A stretch of 64,000 nucleotides of DNA from Avena insularis (taxonomy: Eukaryota > Streptophyta > Magnoliopsida > Poales > Poaceae): contig JAJUPC010000227.1 of assembly GCA_023614405.1 (NCBI GenBank), positions 186,001 to 250,000 on the forward strand, given 5' to 3'. A program made the position numbers and the translations under genes. The notes beneath the pieces were generated by a model, which saw nothing but the letters and a program-made list of their open reading frames with translations, was not told the origin of the DNA and made no database searches. Below are positions 40,208-49,856 of the stretch, piece after piece (the first letter of the stretch is position 1; the number at the start of each line of letters is the position of its first letter).

Positions 40208-40619
40208 ATGATGCCTCCCGTCAGCAAACCCCAACCCCAACCCCAACATTACCGGAAATGCAGCGGATGATGAATGCAGACCACTTATGCAAATGATGAC
40301 GACATTCATCCAAAACCGTAAGAACAACAACAACCCCAATAACAACAACAACAACAACAACAACAACAATAACAACAACAACCCTCCGGTTTTGATATGC
40401 TCACCAGATTTCTGCGTCCGAGGCCGCCTAAGTTTTCGAACGATCGATCCCATGGTGGCCAATGATTGGCTACGTTCTGTGAACAAAGACTTAGTGACTG
40501 TGGGCTGCAAAGATGCTGAAAAAGTCAGGTTCGCGGCACATCTGTTGGAAGGACCAGCCGCACATGGTGGGACAACTTCCAGATCACCACACCTATTGAT
40601 GAGGTGACTTGGGCTATCT
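40208..40619 (+). pseudogene. gag: gag 5' part, element A (frameshifted)
   Basis: Begins ATGATGCCTCCC; the element B copy shows the better form ACCACAG|ATGCCTCCCCGT. A base lost soon after the start puts the frame out. An Asn-rich linker (AAC tract) follows, then a capsid-type segment with DPMVANDWLRSVNKDLVTVGC and VRFAAHLLEGPAAH, typical of the plant retrotransposon Gag domain. The frame breaks again just after GPAAH, where the family normally has a Trp pair, and resumes in the frame entering at 40620. The product would be the nucleocapsid shell of the retrotransposon particle in the cytoplasm. Not functional as it stands. Confidence 0.8.
40321..40383 (+). repeat. (AAC)n microsatellite in gag, element A
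   Basis: AAC repeats with two CCCCAAT/AAT interruptions encode poly-Asn in the gag N-terminal linker. The element B equivalent (49748-49784) is about 25 bp shorter, as expected from replication slippage. Confidence 0.9.
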
Positions 40620-42725
40620 TTGAAGATGGCTTTCTTTTCTCATATCTCACCAGGAATGATGAGCCTGAAAAAGAAGGAATTTCACAACCTGAAGCAACGC
40701 CACCACAGCGTGGCTGAATATATTGAAGAATTCAACAATCTGGCGTGCTATGCACCGGATGAGGTTGACACTGATGCCAAAAGAAAGGAAAAGTTTCTGG
40801 AAGGCTTGAATGATGAGCTGAATCTGCAACTGTCTGTAGCATATGTTCCAACTTATCAGTCACTATGTGACAAGGCTGTTATTGTGGAAAATAAAATGAA
40901 ACAAGTCGAGAGTAGGAAGAGGAAACACTCCGACAAGCACAGCTCGGGATCATCTCATAAACGTTCTCACTATGATGAAAATGTCAGCTCAGGATCCCAC
41001 AAGCATGGGAAATTTAACAAGCACCACAACCACAACCGTCATGACAACAAGCATCATCGCAGTCATGACAATGATAAGTACAAGAGTCACAAGAGTGGAC
41101 ATAAGAGCCACCACAGTGGAAGTGGAAGTGGAAGTCAGCCTAAAAGGGACATCAGTCAGGTTGAATGCTTCAAATGCAAGAAGCTGGGGCATTATGCTAA
41201 TGAGTGCCCTGAAAAGAAAGTTGAACGACCAAACAAACCCAATCCTTTTCAGAAAGGACAGGTTAACCACATCAATGTGGAGGAGGTCTATGAAGAGCCT
41301 GATGCCGTTGCTGGTAAGTTCAGACTCAATTCCATCTCAGCATTTGTACTCTTTGACACTGGTGCATCTCATTCATTCATATCAAAAGCATTTGTTGATA
41401 GAAATGGGTTTTCATCTGAAAACATTGGGTGTCCAATAAAAGTTAGCTCTCCGGGTGGAGATATGATAGTGAGTCTTGGATGCCGGGATCTAGTCATAGA
41501 GATCAGAAAACATAAGTTTCCAGTAAACCTAATAATCCTAAATTCCCAAGGATTGGATGTGATTTTGGGAATGGATTGGATGGCTAAGTATGAGGGAGTA
41601 CTAGATTGTGCCAATCGTACAGTTTCACTCACAACCCCTGAAGGTAAGAGGATAAAATTCAAGTCCAATTTTGAATCTAAAGGAAGTAAGCTGAATTCTC
41701 TTAAGGGGGTTAGCATGGACAGTGTGCCAATTGTGTGTGAATATCCGGATGTGTTTCCGGAAGAGTTACCAGGAATGCCACCAGATAGAGATGTAGAGTT
41801 TATAATAGATTTGGTACCAGGTTCGGGACCAAGAGCAAAGAGGCCTTATAAAATGTCAGTTGACGAACTTAAAGAACTCAAGAAACAGCTTGGAGAACAA
41901 TTACAGAAAGGATTCATCCAGCCAAGTTCTTCATCTTGGGGAGCCCTAGTATTGTTCGTAGAAAAGAAAGATAGAAGTCAAAGATTATGCATAGATTACC
42001 GTTCTCTCAACGAGGTAACCATCAAGAACAAATATCCTTTGCCAAGAATCAATGATTTGTTTGATCAGCTAGAAGGAGCATGTATTCTCAAGATTGATCT
42101 TGATCGCTATTTTCATCTCAAGATAAGAGAGCAAGACATACCTAAAACAGCATTCACCACAAGGTATGGATTGTACGAGTACACGGTGATGCCTTTTGGT
42201 TTAACCAACGCTCCAGCATACTTCATGAATATGATGAACAAGGTGTTCATGGAATTTCTCGACAAGTTCTTTGTCGTTTTCATCGATGACATCTTAGTCT
42301 ACTCCAAGAGCAAGGAAGAGCATGAAAGACATCTCCGCTTGATACTTGAGAAACTGAGGGAACATAAGCTTTATGCCAAATTCAGCAAGTGTGAGTTTTG
42401 GTTGGAAGAAGTTGGATTTCTTGGTCACATTATGACAAAGGATGGTGTAGCAGTTGATCCTGCTAAAGTTTCAGCTGTGACAGAATGGGAGTCACCTATG
42501 AACGTAAAAGAGGTTCATAGTTTCCTTGGTTTAGCAGGTTACTACAGAAGATTCATTGAAATTTTTTCAAAGGTGGCTAAACCAATGACAGAATTGCTAA
42601 AGAAAGATAAGAAATTTGCTTGGTCTGAAGGTTGTGAACTCAGCTTTCAAGAATTAAAGAAGAGACTTGTGTCAAGACCAGCTCGTTTTACCAGATTTGG
42701 AAAAGGATTTCCAAGTGTATTGTGA
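40620..42725 (+). pseudogene. gag-pol: gag C-terminus, protease and reverse transcriptase, element A
   Basis: A 701-codon open stretch with no natural start: it enters in mid-gag. Order: rest of the Gag capsid domain ([14 protein letters not shown], about 8-21, to about 100); a Lys/His/Ser-rich basic linker (100-180); CCHC zinc knuckle [14 protein letters not shown] (183-196); aspartic protease with active-site DTGA at 246-249 and ILGMDW about 70 residues on; reverse transcriptase from about 390 with catalytic Asp493 in KIDL and FIDD at 554-557 (Asp556, Asp557). The KIDL region reads [12 protein letters not shown], where the family usually has a Ser-Gly-Tyr-His-Gln type stretch one residue longer, so this RT may be inactive even though its frame is open. 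The frame is lost near 42695, just before RNase H. Confidence 0.9.
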
Positions 42726-43060
42726 TGCTTCTCATCAAGGATTAGGTGCCGTACTTATGCAAGGAGGAAAAGTTGTGGCTTATGCCTCGAGACAACTCAA
42801 AACTCATGAAGTAAACTATCCTACTCATGATTTAGAGTAGCCGCTGTTGTCCATGCACTCAAAACATGGAGACATTACCTTTTGGGAAAACATTGTGAAG
42901 TATTCACCGATCATAAGAGTTTGAAGTATATCTTCACCCAGAAGGAAATCAATATGAGACAAAGGAGATGGCTAGAACTTATCAAGGATTACGACTTGAG
43001 TTTGCAATACCACCCCGGTAAAGCAAACGTTGTGGCAGATGCTCTAAGTCGTAAGGCGTT
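42700..43060 (+). pseudogene. pol: RNase H domain of pol, element A (two frame breaks)
   Basis: Continues the polyprotein in another frame after the break near 42695. [10 protein letters not shown] supplies the first catalytic Asp (codon 42724), [10 protein letters not shown] a later one (42909) and [10 protein letters not shown] the last (43038). A single-base loss produces a TAG at 42838-42840 in the middle of the domain, after which the frame resumes. The domain degrades the RNA strand during reverse transcription. The catalytic acids survive but no single frame spans the domain. Confidence 0.85.
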
Positions 43061-44330
43061 TGTAAATGGCCTTACAAAAGGAGAATTGCCAGATGACTTG
43101 TGTAAGCAATTCAAGGAACTCGGGTTGGAGATTGTACCAGAAGGACATCTCATGTCTTTGGATGTTCAACCCACTCTGTTGGATAAGATTAAAGAAGCCC
43201 AAAATACGGATAAAGAAATCGAAGAGATTAAGGAAAGGATTAGCCTAGGGAAAGCTAAAAGTTTCCATATAGACGAACAAGGTACTTTATGGCACGGGAA
43301 ACATATTTGTGTTCCCCAAGATCCGGAATTGCGGAAATTGATTCTACAAGAAGCCCATAACTCTCCGTATTCTATTCACCCGGGAAACACCAAAATGTAC
43401 ATGGATATGAAAGAAAGATTTTGGTGGAACAATCTCAAAAGGGACATCGCCGAACACATTGCTTTGTGTGATGTGTAGTAGAGTGAAAGCGAGCATGAAA
43501 CCAGCAGGTTTGCTTCAACCAATGCCTATTCCTGAATGGAAGTGGGAAAATATTGGTATGGATTTCATTACCGGATTACCAAGGACCAGGTCAGGGTATG
43601 ATTCCATATGGGTAGTAGTGGATCGCCTAACTAAAGTGGCTCATTTTATACCCGTAAAGACCACTTATACCAAAAGTGTTAGCCAAAATTTACATGAGCA
43701 GAATTGTATGCCTTCACGGTGTACCTAAGAGTATTGTGTCCGATAGAGGAACTCTTCACTTCTCACTTTTGGAGACAACATGAATCTTTAGGAACGAGAT
43801 TGGAATTCAGCACCGCTTTTCATCCTCAAACTGATGGACAAGCAGAAAGGACTAATCAAATTCTTGAAGACATGTTGAGGGCATGTGCCCTAGACTATGG
43901 AGCAAGTTGGGATGAAAGTACGCTTTACGCAAAGTTCTCTTACAACAACGATACTAATCTAGCATTAGGATGGCACCATTTGAGTTTCTCTACGGAAGAG
44001 TGTACCACCCCATTGTTATGGAATGGTGTGGGAGAAAGAAGTTTGTTTGGACCAGATCTTATCAAAGACGCCAAGAAAAGGTCAAATTGGTTAGAGGTTG
44101 AAGATAGCACAATCGACGGAAAAGCTACGCAGATGCTAAGCGAGAAGTCACTAAGTTGGGGATTGAGCTTATCTTAGAGTATCACCACTCGTTGAGTGAA
44201 AAGATTTGGAGTCAAAGGAAAGTTAGCACCAAGATATGTTGGACCATTCAACATTCTAAGTCACAAGGGAGAAGCTGCATATGAAATCAAGCCAAACATC
44301 TTTATTAGCTCCATAATGTTTTCATGTGAG
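43061..44330 (+). pseudogene. pol: Integrase of pol, element A (several frame breaks)
   Basis: An N-terminal linker leads to an HHCC zinc-binding motif: two His in [10 protein letters not shown] (43357-43380) and Cys in LCDV (43469), after which a stop or shift separates the second Cys. The catalytic core has Asp in GMDFITGLP (43561), Asp in VSDRG (43742) and Glu in ERTNQILEDML (43844), i.e. the D,D,E triad; the spacing between the last two is about 34 codons, slightly short of the usual 35-residue gap. The GPF motif (KLAPRYVGPFNIL, about 44218-44260) marks the C-terminal DNA-binding part. Frames change near 43475, 43690-43760 and after 43960. Integration activity from this copy is not expected. 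Confidence 0.87.
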
Positions 44331-44430
44331 TCACCAAGAAATGTCACCCGGAGATGGAAGGATCTTCTTTGAAGGATACCATATCTTTGGAGGAAGTTCA
44401 ACTAGAAAGTGATCTCACCTATGAAGAAAA

Positions 44431-44600
44431 CTGTCAAGATACTTGAGACCACAGAAAGAGTCACAAGGACAAAGACTATCAAGTTTTGCAAAGTACAATG
44501 GAGCCATCACTCAAGAGGAAGCAACATGGGAAAGAGAAGATGATCTTCGAAAGACCACCCTCACCTATTTGTTAGCCAATCCGAATCTCAGGGTGAGATT
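44431..44600 (+). pseudogene. pol: Chromodomain at the end of pol, element A (frameshifted)
   Basis: VTRTKTIKFCKVQWSHH is followed, after a one-base shift near 44510, by EEATWEREDDLRK and the tail LLANPNLR. Aromatic and acidic spacing (VQW, then ATWE) matches the chromodomains that terminate integrase in plant chromoviruses, where they direct insertion to heterochromatin by binding modified histones (family knowledge). Its presence fits an insertion inside satellite DNA. Confidence 0.75.
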
Positions 44601-44604
44601 CATC

Positions 44605-44618
44605 TTAAGGGTTAGATT
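44605..44618 (+). other. Degenerate polypurine tract
   Basis: TTAAGGGTTAGATT lies directly before LTR2. Purine runs at this place prime plus-strand synthesis in LTR retroelements; this one is interrupted by T residues and may be mutated. Confidence 0.55.
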
Positions 44619-45338
44619 TGTAACATCCCTAAAATCATATTTCAAAACTCATTCATATCATTATTGCATCCTTCATTCATTTAGGGTTTTTCTCAAAATC
44701 ATTTAGAAGTAAGATTGAGCTATGATTTCATGTGAGCAAATTCAACCCAATTGGCCATCACCCTTTGAGATTGGATTGTTTAGGAACTTGTTTGCTTGCC
44801 TCCATGGTTGGAAAGATTAGGTGTAGCATTTTTAACCCAAGTTTCAAATTTGGAAATAATTTCAAAACCCTATTTCAAACATTTGCAAAATAGAGACAAA
44901 GTCTCTGTTTGTTTGAAATCCAAGTTTGACCAAGCCCTTGCAAGGTGACCACATGGTTAATTGACTGTTTTTGAAACCTCGTTGCCTTCAAAAATCCTCA
45001 GTTGTTTGAATTCAAAATGGTTTTGAATTCATTTTTAAATCATTCCTGAAAACCAATTAGAAAAGAAAAGACTTAAACAAAGGAAAAGGCCGAGCGCCAC
45101 CATCTCGCCCAGCAAAGAAACAGGCCCATCAAGCCCACCCGGACTTTCCTTTTCTTCTCTCACGCGAAGACGCATGCCGTCACCGACATTGCAGACCCCA
45201 CCTACACCTCGCGCACTGGCCGACGAGGCCCCTCCACGCCCTCGTCTTCCCCAAACCGCGACGATCTCCATGCGATCATATTGCCGGTAATGGCGCGCTT
45301 AATTGGGCATTAATCGAGAGTTTCTGTCGAGCCTCTAG

Positions 45339-45346
45339 CTATAAGA
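45339..45346 (+). promoter_or_regulatory. TATA-like box in LTR2
   Basis: CTATAAGA in the context TAGCTATAAGATCC, at the position equivalent to 35872 in LTR1. Conservation in diverged surroundings supports a promoter role. Confidence 0.5.
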
Positions 45347-46461
45347 TCCTCTACGCCTCGCGAGCATTTTCCCCAAACACCGCTCACTCCGCCACCGCCG
45401 CTCAATCATTCCCCACCGCCGCGAGAGCCGAGCCGGCGATCAATTCCAGTGAGCCTCGACCACCCTCGCCTCTCACTCTTCAAACGAGCAGATTCACCAT
45501 ATCTTTGCGCACCTTCGACCCCACTAGTTCATCATTCTCTGCCCAGTCGCCGGTTCCACCGACACCGCATACCGACCACGACTCGGCGACTCCGCGAGCT
45601 CTAGTGGTAAGTCCAGACCGCCCAAGCCTTGTCATTCACGCACGCATCTTCACCGTGATCTTCGCATCTAACCACGCTCTCGTTTGCATCCTAGTGATCG
45701 ACAACGCCGCTCGGCCGATGTAACCACCGCCGCCCATCTTTACTCCGACGAGCAATCATCGCGACAAAGACGCCTTCGCCAACCAACGCAACCTGAGCTT
45801 CAGCACTTTGAACCTGGTATGACCTTTCTCCTCTCGCACGACCTGAACGCATAAGCGCCCGCCGTAGAAATCATCGCCGCTAAGCGCCGCCAGACATGGT
45901 CGCTTCGTGAACAAGTCGTTAGATCTATATCCGAAGCGCCAGGATAGATTCACTTAAATGAAGAATACGCGATCTCGAGCCGTAGATCTGTTTAGATCCC
46001 ACGGTTGCGGAGCGCGATCCAAGATACGGCACGCGCAATCACGAGCGACGCGTGTCTAGGTTAGATCTCAAAACAGGTTTAAAACCGTAAATTTGATCCA
46101 AATTCAAATGCTTATAACTTTTGAATGCCACGTTAGAATTTTCCAAACTTTATACCGTTGGATTCAGTGAAACAAGACCTTTCTGCCTATCCAATGTGTT
46201 TAGCAAATAGTAACCATTAGAATGACTTTATTTGTAGAAACTTGTTTAAGGCTAATTTGAGTATAGATTTAGTTTAGTAATTTGTTTTAGGGTTAATTAA
46301 GTTTAGTTGATAAACTTGTGACCTGTTAAGTTTCTGTAACATGCACATGCTTGGTAGAGTTTTCAAAATCACCACTTAGTAGATTCATGCATGCATGCAT
46401 TCATATTATTTTTGATTGTATTTAAATTGTGTGTAATTGTGTGATACAACTTTGTGTGTAG

Positions 46462-46512
46462 ATTTTGCTAGTGATTGTGACTGTGACGAGTGCTACTCAC
46501 CCCATTACCAAG
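46462..46512 (+). CDS. Candidate mini-exon 1 inside LTR2
   Basis: Equivalent of 37029-37079: acceptor-like GTGTGTAG before it and AG|GCAAGT after it, 51 bp, encoding DFASDCDCDECYSPHYQ when one G is contributed by the preceding exon. A donor ending in G (AGTG|GTAAGT, 45607) exists upstream. If spliced to 47499 the frame continues and ends after seven further codons, so the LTR may carry the 3' part of a very small spliced gene. No homologue recognised. Confidence 0.42.
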
Positions 46513-47498
46513 GCAAGTTATATTTTCATGAATATTCCATTCCTATATTTTATACATGCATTAGATATTTTGCTAAGACATGCATGCTACTTTTGTCAAA
46601 TGATGATGGGAAATCCTAAGTAGTTAGAATGGTAGAGTTGCTAGGAAATTTCCCCTAAGGATAAGTTGCCATGCCATGCTTAGCCTAGCTAATAGAAAAC
46701 AAGGGGGATTATTTATTCATACTATGGAAAAATCTCTAAGTCTAAGGACTTGTGTTTTGTTTAATAAAACAACTAAGTTAATGAATCACCTGGGTGGAAT
46801 GGGACTTGCTTGGTGGTTTTTGGTTGAGTGGTTCACAAGGCCCATGTTTATGGTTTACCTTAGTGTATCTCACTTGTGGATGGCCACCCAGGAATAAAGA
46901 GATTTGAGATGTCAAATGTTGAGAAGCTTCAAGTGCAACCACTTGGCAATATGGGCTCTTCCATGATCTTAGGTTGCTAGAACTTAGTATCTTGGACAGT
47001 TGGTGGTAGAGGGAATGATAGGTTGGAACGCGTCCATTTGACTAAGGAAAGGCTTCTGAAGGATCTTGTCTTGGGAAACCAAGTCTTATGGGGAAAGTGC
47101 ACCACCTCTGCAGAGTGTAAAATCTAAGTACTTAGCCATGTCCCTGGTAAAGGACAAATTGAGCATCAAGACATGGAAGCTTCAAGAATCTCATCACTCC
47201 AATTTCTAAATAAAACTTGTGGGTGAACAAGGGTTAAAGGATCTTCAGTCTTGATTGGTAGATGCCTTGGAAAGGATCTTCAGTCTTTGATTGGTAGATG
47301 CCTTGGGAAAGTTTTGTGTCAAACAAAAACTTAGTGTTTTCAAATGATAGGAAAAATCTATTTTGAGCAATGCAAGCCTAAACTCCACCTAGCCAAATGC
47401 ATATAGTATTATAGTCCACTTTAAATAAACTAAGGTATCACTTGCCAATACTATTCCAAAGTATTGACCCTCTGTGGCTGTAACTTGTAATGTTGCAG

Positions 47499-47518
47499 GT
47501 TACTCCGATGATGAATAG
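47499..47518 (+). CDS. Candidate terminal mini-exon in LTR2
   Basis: Follows ATGTTGCAG, a good acceptor. Joined to the last G of the 46462-46512 exon it reads GYSDDE and then TAG (47516-47518). The same sequence is in LTR3 (acceptor and stop intact, about 50050-50069) but is damaged in LTR1 near 38064. The acidic end matches the acidic mini-exon before it. Prediction only. Confidence 0.35.
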
Positions 47519-47777
47519 GAGTCATGAGTCTACACTCAACATGCTTGCCTGTGGCACATGAAGATGAAGACTTATGTTTATTTACTTATTCCATAAACTC
47601 TTGTATTAGGCCTTTGGCCCTGAGTTGTAAAAGACTATGTTTTATCTCTGGAATGACTGTAATAAACGACCTTTGTATCTATGTACTTCATCTTAAACTG
47701 TGGATGCTAGCATTGATCCAGGGACTAGCATTGCAATCACAGGGATCCTTTCCTTTAATAAGGAGGGATCTTACAGA

Positions 47778-47789
47778 TGGTATCAGAGC
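47778..47789 (+). other. Primer binding site of element B (initiator-Met tRNA)
   Basis: TGGTATCAGAGC, two bases after LTR2. It is complementary to the 12 terminal bases of plant initiator Met tRNA and is intact, unlike the element A copy. Its presence behind LTR2 shows that LTR2 also acts as a 5' LTR. Confidence 0.93.
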
Positions 47790-47916
47790 ACTGTGTTGCC
47801 TGTAGGATTATGACCCTAGGATTGGAAACCACTAAGGAAAATTTTTAACTACTTCTACACTTGTCTATTCTTCTCGTAAACTTTTCTAATCTTCTCATTC
47901 TCATCTCTATTTGTAG

Positions 47917-48423
47917 ATGAACTCCATCAACGAAGCCGTGAAGAGAGGACCACTCATGACCATGACCTTGGAGTGTGAGACTGAGTTTCCCAAGATTCTC
48001 AAGGACCTCATGGAGACAATGGAAGTACATGGTGCAGCTGTGTACAAGGGCTTTCCATTGATGGAGGAAGGAGTGGAGTATTGGTGGGTGCAACTTCACT
48101 TGTACAAAAACAAGGAAGACAACCACAAAGAAAGAGGCTTTTGCATGTACACCAACACTTTTATGCACACCACATTCTTTGAGTCAGCAAAAGAAGCAGC
48201 GTGGAAGACTATCAAAGAACTCAGTGCTAGAGTCAAGTGCAGGATGCTCAACCTCCAAAAAGACTTAGAGAAGGAGAAGGAACATACCCAAGAGTTGGAA
48301 GTCACCAACCAAACCTTAAGGGGAGATATTATAGACTTAGTGATAGAAGCATGTGAACAAGATAGGCTGATTGCCTCTAGGAACATTGTGTTAGCCACCA
48401 GATCCAGTGAGTTAGGTTTGTGA
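47917..48423 (+). CDS. Extra ORF1 upstream of gag, element B (168 aa, unknown function)
   Basis: Complete frame of 168 codons, same start and stop as the element A copy, with ATG directly after TTTGTAG. It differs from element A by 7 amino acids, mostly conservative (K/R, V/L, I/L, S/A, T/A, M/L, K/Q). The YWWVQLHLY strand, the SAKEAAWKTIKEL helix and the charged C-terminal helix are all kept. The remaining internal sequence of B is deleted or frameshifted, so an intact ORF here stands out. It may act in trans for other copies, or the copy may be too young to have decayed. Confidence 0.7.
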   Translation: MNSINEAVKRGPLMTMTLECETEFPKILKDLMETMEVHGAAVYKGFPLMEEGVEYWWVQLHLYKNKEDNHKERGFCMYTNTFMHTTFFESAKEAAWKTIKELSARVKCRMLNLQKDLEKEKEHTQELEVTNQTLRGDIIDLVIEACEQDRLIASRNIVLATRSSELGL

Positions 48424-48617
48424 GCGCACTTAGTTAGTTGGACCACCACCTATCACCTTATTTTCCAAATGATACCTTAAATAAGTTTGAACCTTGGTTG
48501 ATGTAATGGATTCATGTATGCATGACTTGTGTGATTTTGTGTTCCATGGATATGTAAGAATGTTTGTCTTGTTTATTTTAAATTGTGTTGTTCTAACTTT
48601 TTCAATCTTATAAATAG

Positions 48618-49401
48618 ATGCCTATTGCCATCAGCACTGTTGAGGAGTTCCAGGTTACCCGTTTTGGTCCTCGTATCGTAGAGCTTACTACCTTGCTCGA
48701 TCTCCCTCTTCCCACCATTACGGTGCACCCACTCTGAAGTTTGAGAAAGGACCTCTGGGCTTCAGGTGAACTGGCAGGGCGCGGGAGGCAGGCCTACTAG
48801 GAGGCCATCGTCTTCAAGCTTATGAGCGATGACAAGGAGAGAGGCATGGAGGTTGTCATGCGGGACCCTGATAGGACTGTTAGGCCGTCACTCCCAAGCA
48901 GTTAGAGGCACTCACTTCCACACCTTCTCGGAGCGTGATGATGACGGAGAGTCCATTGACTTTGAGGGGCGACTCGAGGCCACGCCGACCGCCGGACGTA
49001 TCTCTAGGACTTAGAGACTCTTATTAGCACGTGGATCTTGTGGGACCAACGTCATGCTTAGCAATGACGAAGCCTCAGTGCAGCTTGAAGAGGACAAGCT
49101 CTTCAGGCAGCCGAGTCGAGGAAATGGAAATGGGCGAGTTCGAGACCCAAGACCGTAAGTTCAAGAGTCAAGAAAGCGTGTCCGAGATAGGAACAAGAGG
49201 ATTCGGGACATGACCGAGGAACTGTAGTCCAAGAACTTCGAGTTAGAGCAGCAGCCGACAGTGATTGAGAGGCTTCGTTCCTAGAATAGGGCTCTCAAGG
49301 CCAAGATCGACTCCTTGACCACTACTATCGAGGAGAGCAAGACCGCAATGGAGAACGCAGGTCTTACCTTTGTCGAGGAGGAGATTGATGCTGACGAGTA
49401 G
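48618..49401 (+). pseudogene. Extra ORF2 upstream of gag, element B (heavily damaged)
   Basis: Begins MPIAISTVEEFQVTRFGPRI like element A, with ATG after AAATAG. From about 48733 the sequence has many small insertions and deletions relative to A. Coiled-coil segments (FETQDRKFKSQE and others) survive in changing frames with further stops (TAG near 49227 and 49284). The end reads EEEID, then AlaAspGlu and TAG at 49399-49401, which fixes the natural end of the ORF and shows that the GTGAGT at 39973 in element A is a mutated coding end rather than a splice donor. Confidence 0.6.
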
Positions 49402-49628
49402 ACTTGACTACTCAGTTATCTTTATTTACCGTACTTGTTATTTGTGAACTTATTATTGGACCATCCGACGTGTGGATGGCTTGCCACTTGTGTGTTTTTA
49501 CTTTGAGACTTATGTTATCTTGTTGTTGAGCTTTTATCCTTGTGTTGCATGTTATGTGTTTGCTTGTGCGATGTATTGTGCATGAATCATGTAAGGGTAT
49601 CTCATTCTTATCTCTATATAAACCACAG

Positions 49629-49856
49629 ATGCCTCCCCGTCGCGCAAACCCCAACCCCAACCCCAACAACATTACCCCAGAAATGCAACAGATGATGAAT
49701 GCGCAGACGCAGCTTATGCAAATGATGACGACATTCATCCAAAACCAGAACAACAACAACAACCCCAATAACAACAACAACAACCCTCCGGGTTTTGATA
49801 TGCTCACCAGATTTCTGCGTCTGCGTCTGATATGCTCACCAGATTTCTGCGTCTGA
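49629..49856 (+). pseudogene. gag: gag N-terminal fragment, element B (truncated)
   Basis: ATG directly after ACCACAG; begins MPPRRANPNPNPNNITPEMQ, continues through a Met/Gln-rich stretch and poly-Asn to PPGFDMLTRFLRLR, the start of the capsid region. A 28-bp duplication and the LTR3 junction then replace the rest. It preserves the correct gag start that is frameshifted in element A. Confidence 0.8.
49796..49855 (+). repeat. 28-bp filler duplication at the deletion junction
   Basis: The 28 bp starting TGATATGCTCACCAG occur at 49796-49823 and again at 49828-49855, separated by CGTC. Element A has the sequence once (about 40394). The second copy abuts LTR3. Short templated duplications of this kind are typical of end-joining repair. 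Confidence 0.85.

Larger units (their letters stand above)
35143..47775 (+). mobile_element. Element A: Ty3/gypsy chromovirus (Tekay/Del-type), LTR1 to LTR2
   Basis: The element runs from TGTAACATCCC at 35143 to ATCTTACA at 47775. Order: LTR, tRNA-iMet primer site, two extra ORFs, gag, protease, reverse transcriptase, RNase H, integrase, chromodomain, polypurine tract, LTR. Protein order (RT before integrase) and the C-terminal chromodomain place it in Ty3/gypsy chromoviruses; long LTRs and motif style fit the Tekay/Del lineage (inference from family knowledge). It is not autonomous, since gag-pol has at least six frame breaks. The five bases before LTR1 (ATTAG) do not match those after LTR3 (TGCAA), so no target-site duplication brackets the cluster. 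Confidence 0.93.
44619..47775 (+). repeat. LTR2 (shared LTR: 3' of A, 5' of B), 3157 bp
   Basis: TGTAACATCCC to ATCTTACA, both termini intact. It is followed by a second primer site, so it serves as 3' LTR of element A and 5' LTR of element B. The last 470 bp differ from LTR3 at two positions only, whereas the same stretch of LTR1 shows around twenty differences including indels. The TATA-like box, the GTAAGT donor at 45607, the RY-like motif, the 35-bp doublet and AATAAA (47661) are all kept. The GC-rich segment 45090-46050 is the part most altered relative to LTR1. Confidence 0.93.

Noticed and set aside
42882..43478. Separate gene starting with an alternative start codon
   Set aside because: It is the continuation of RNase H and integrase of the same polyprotein after a frameshift.
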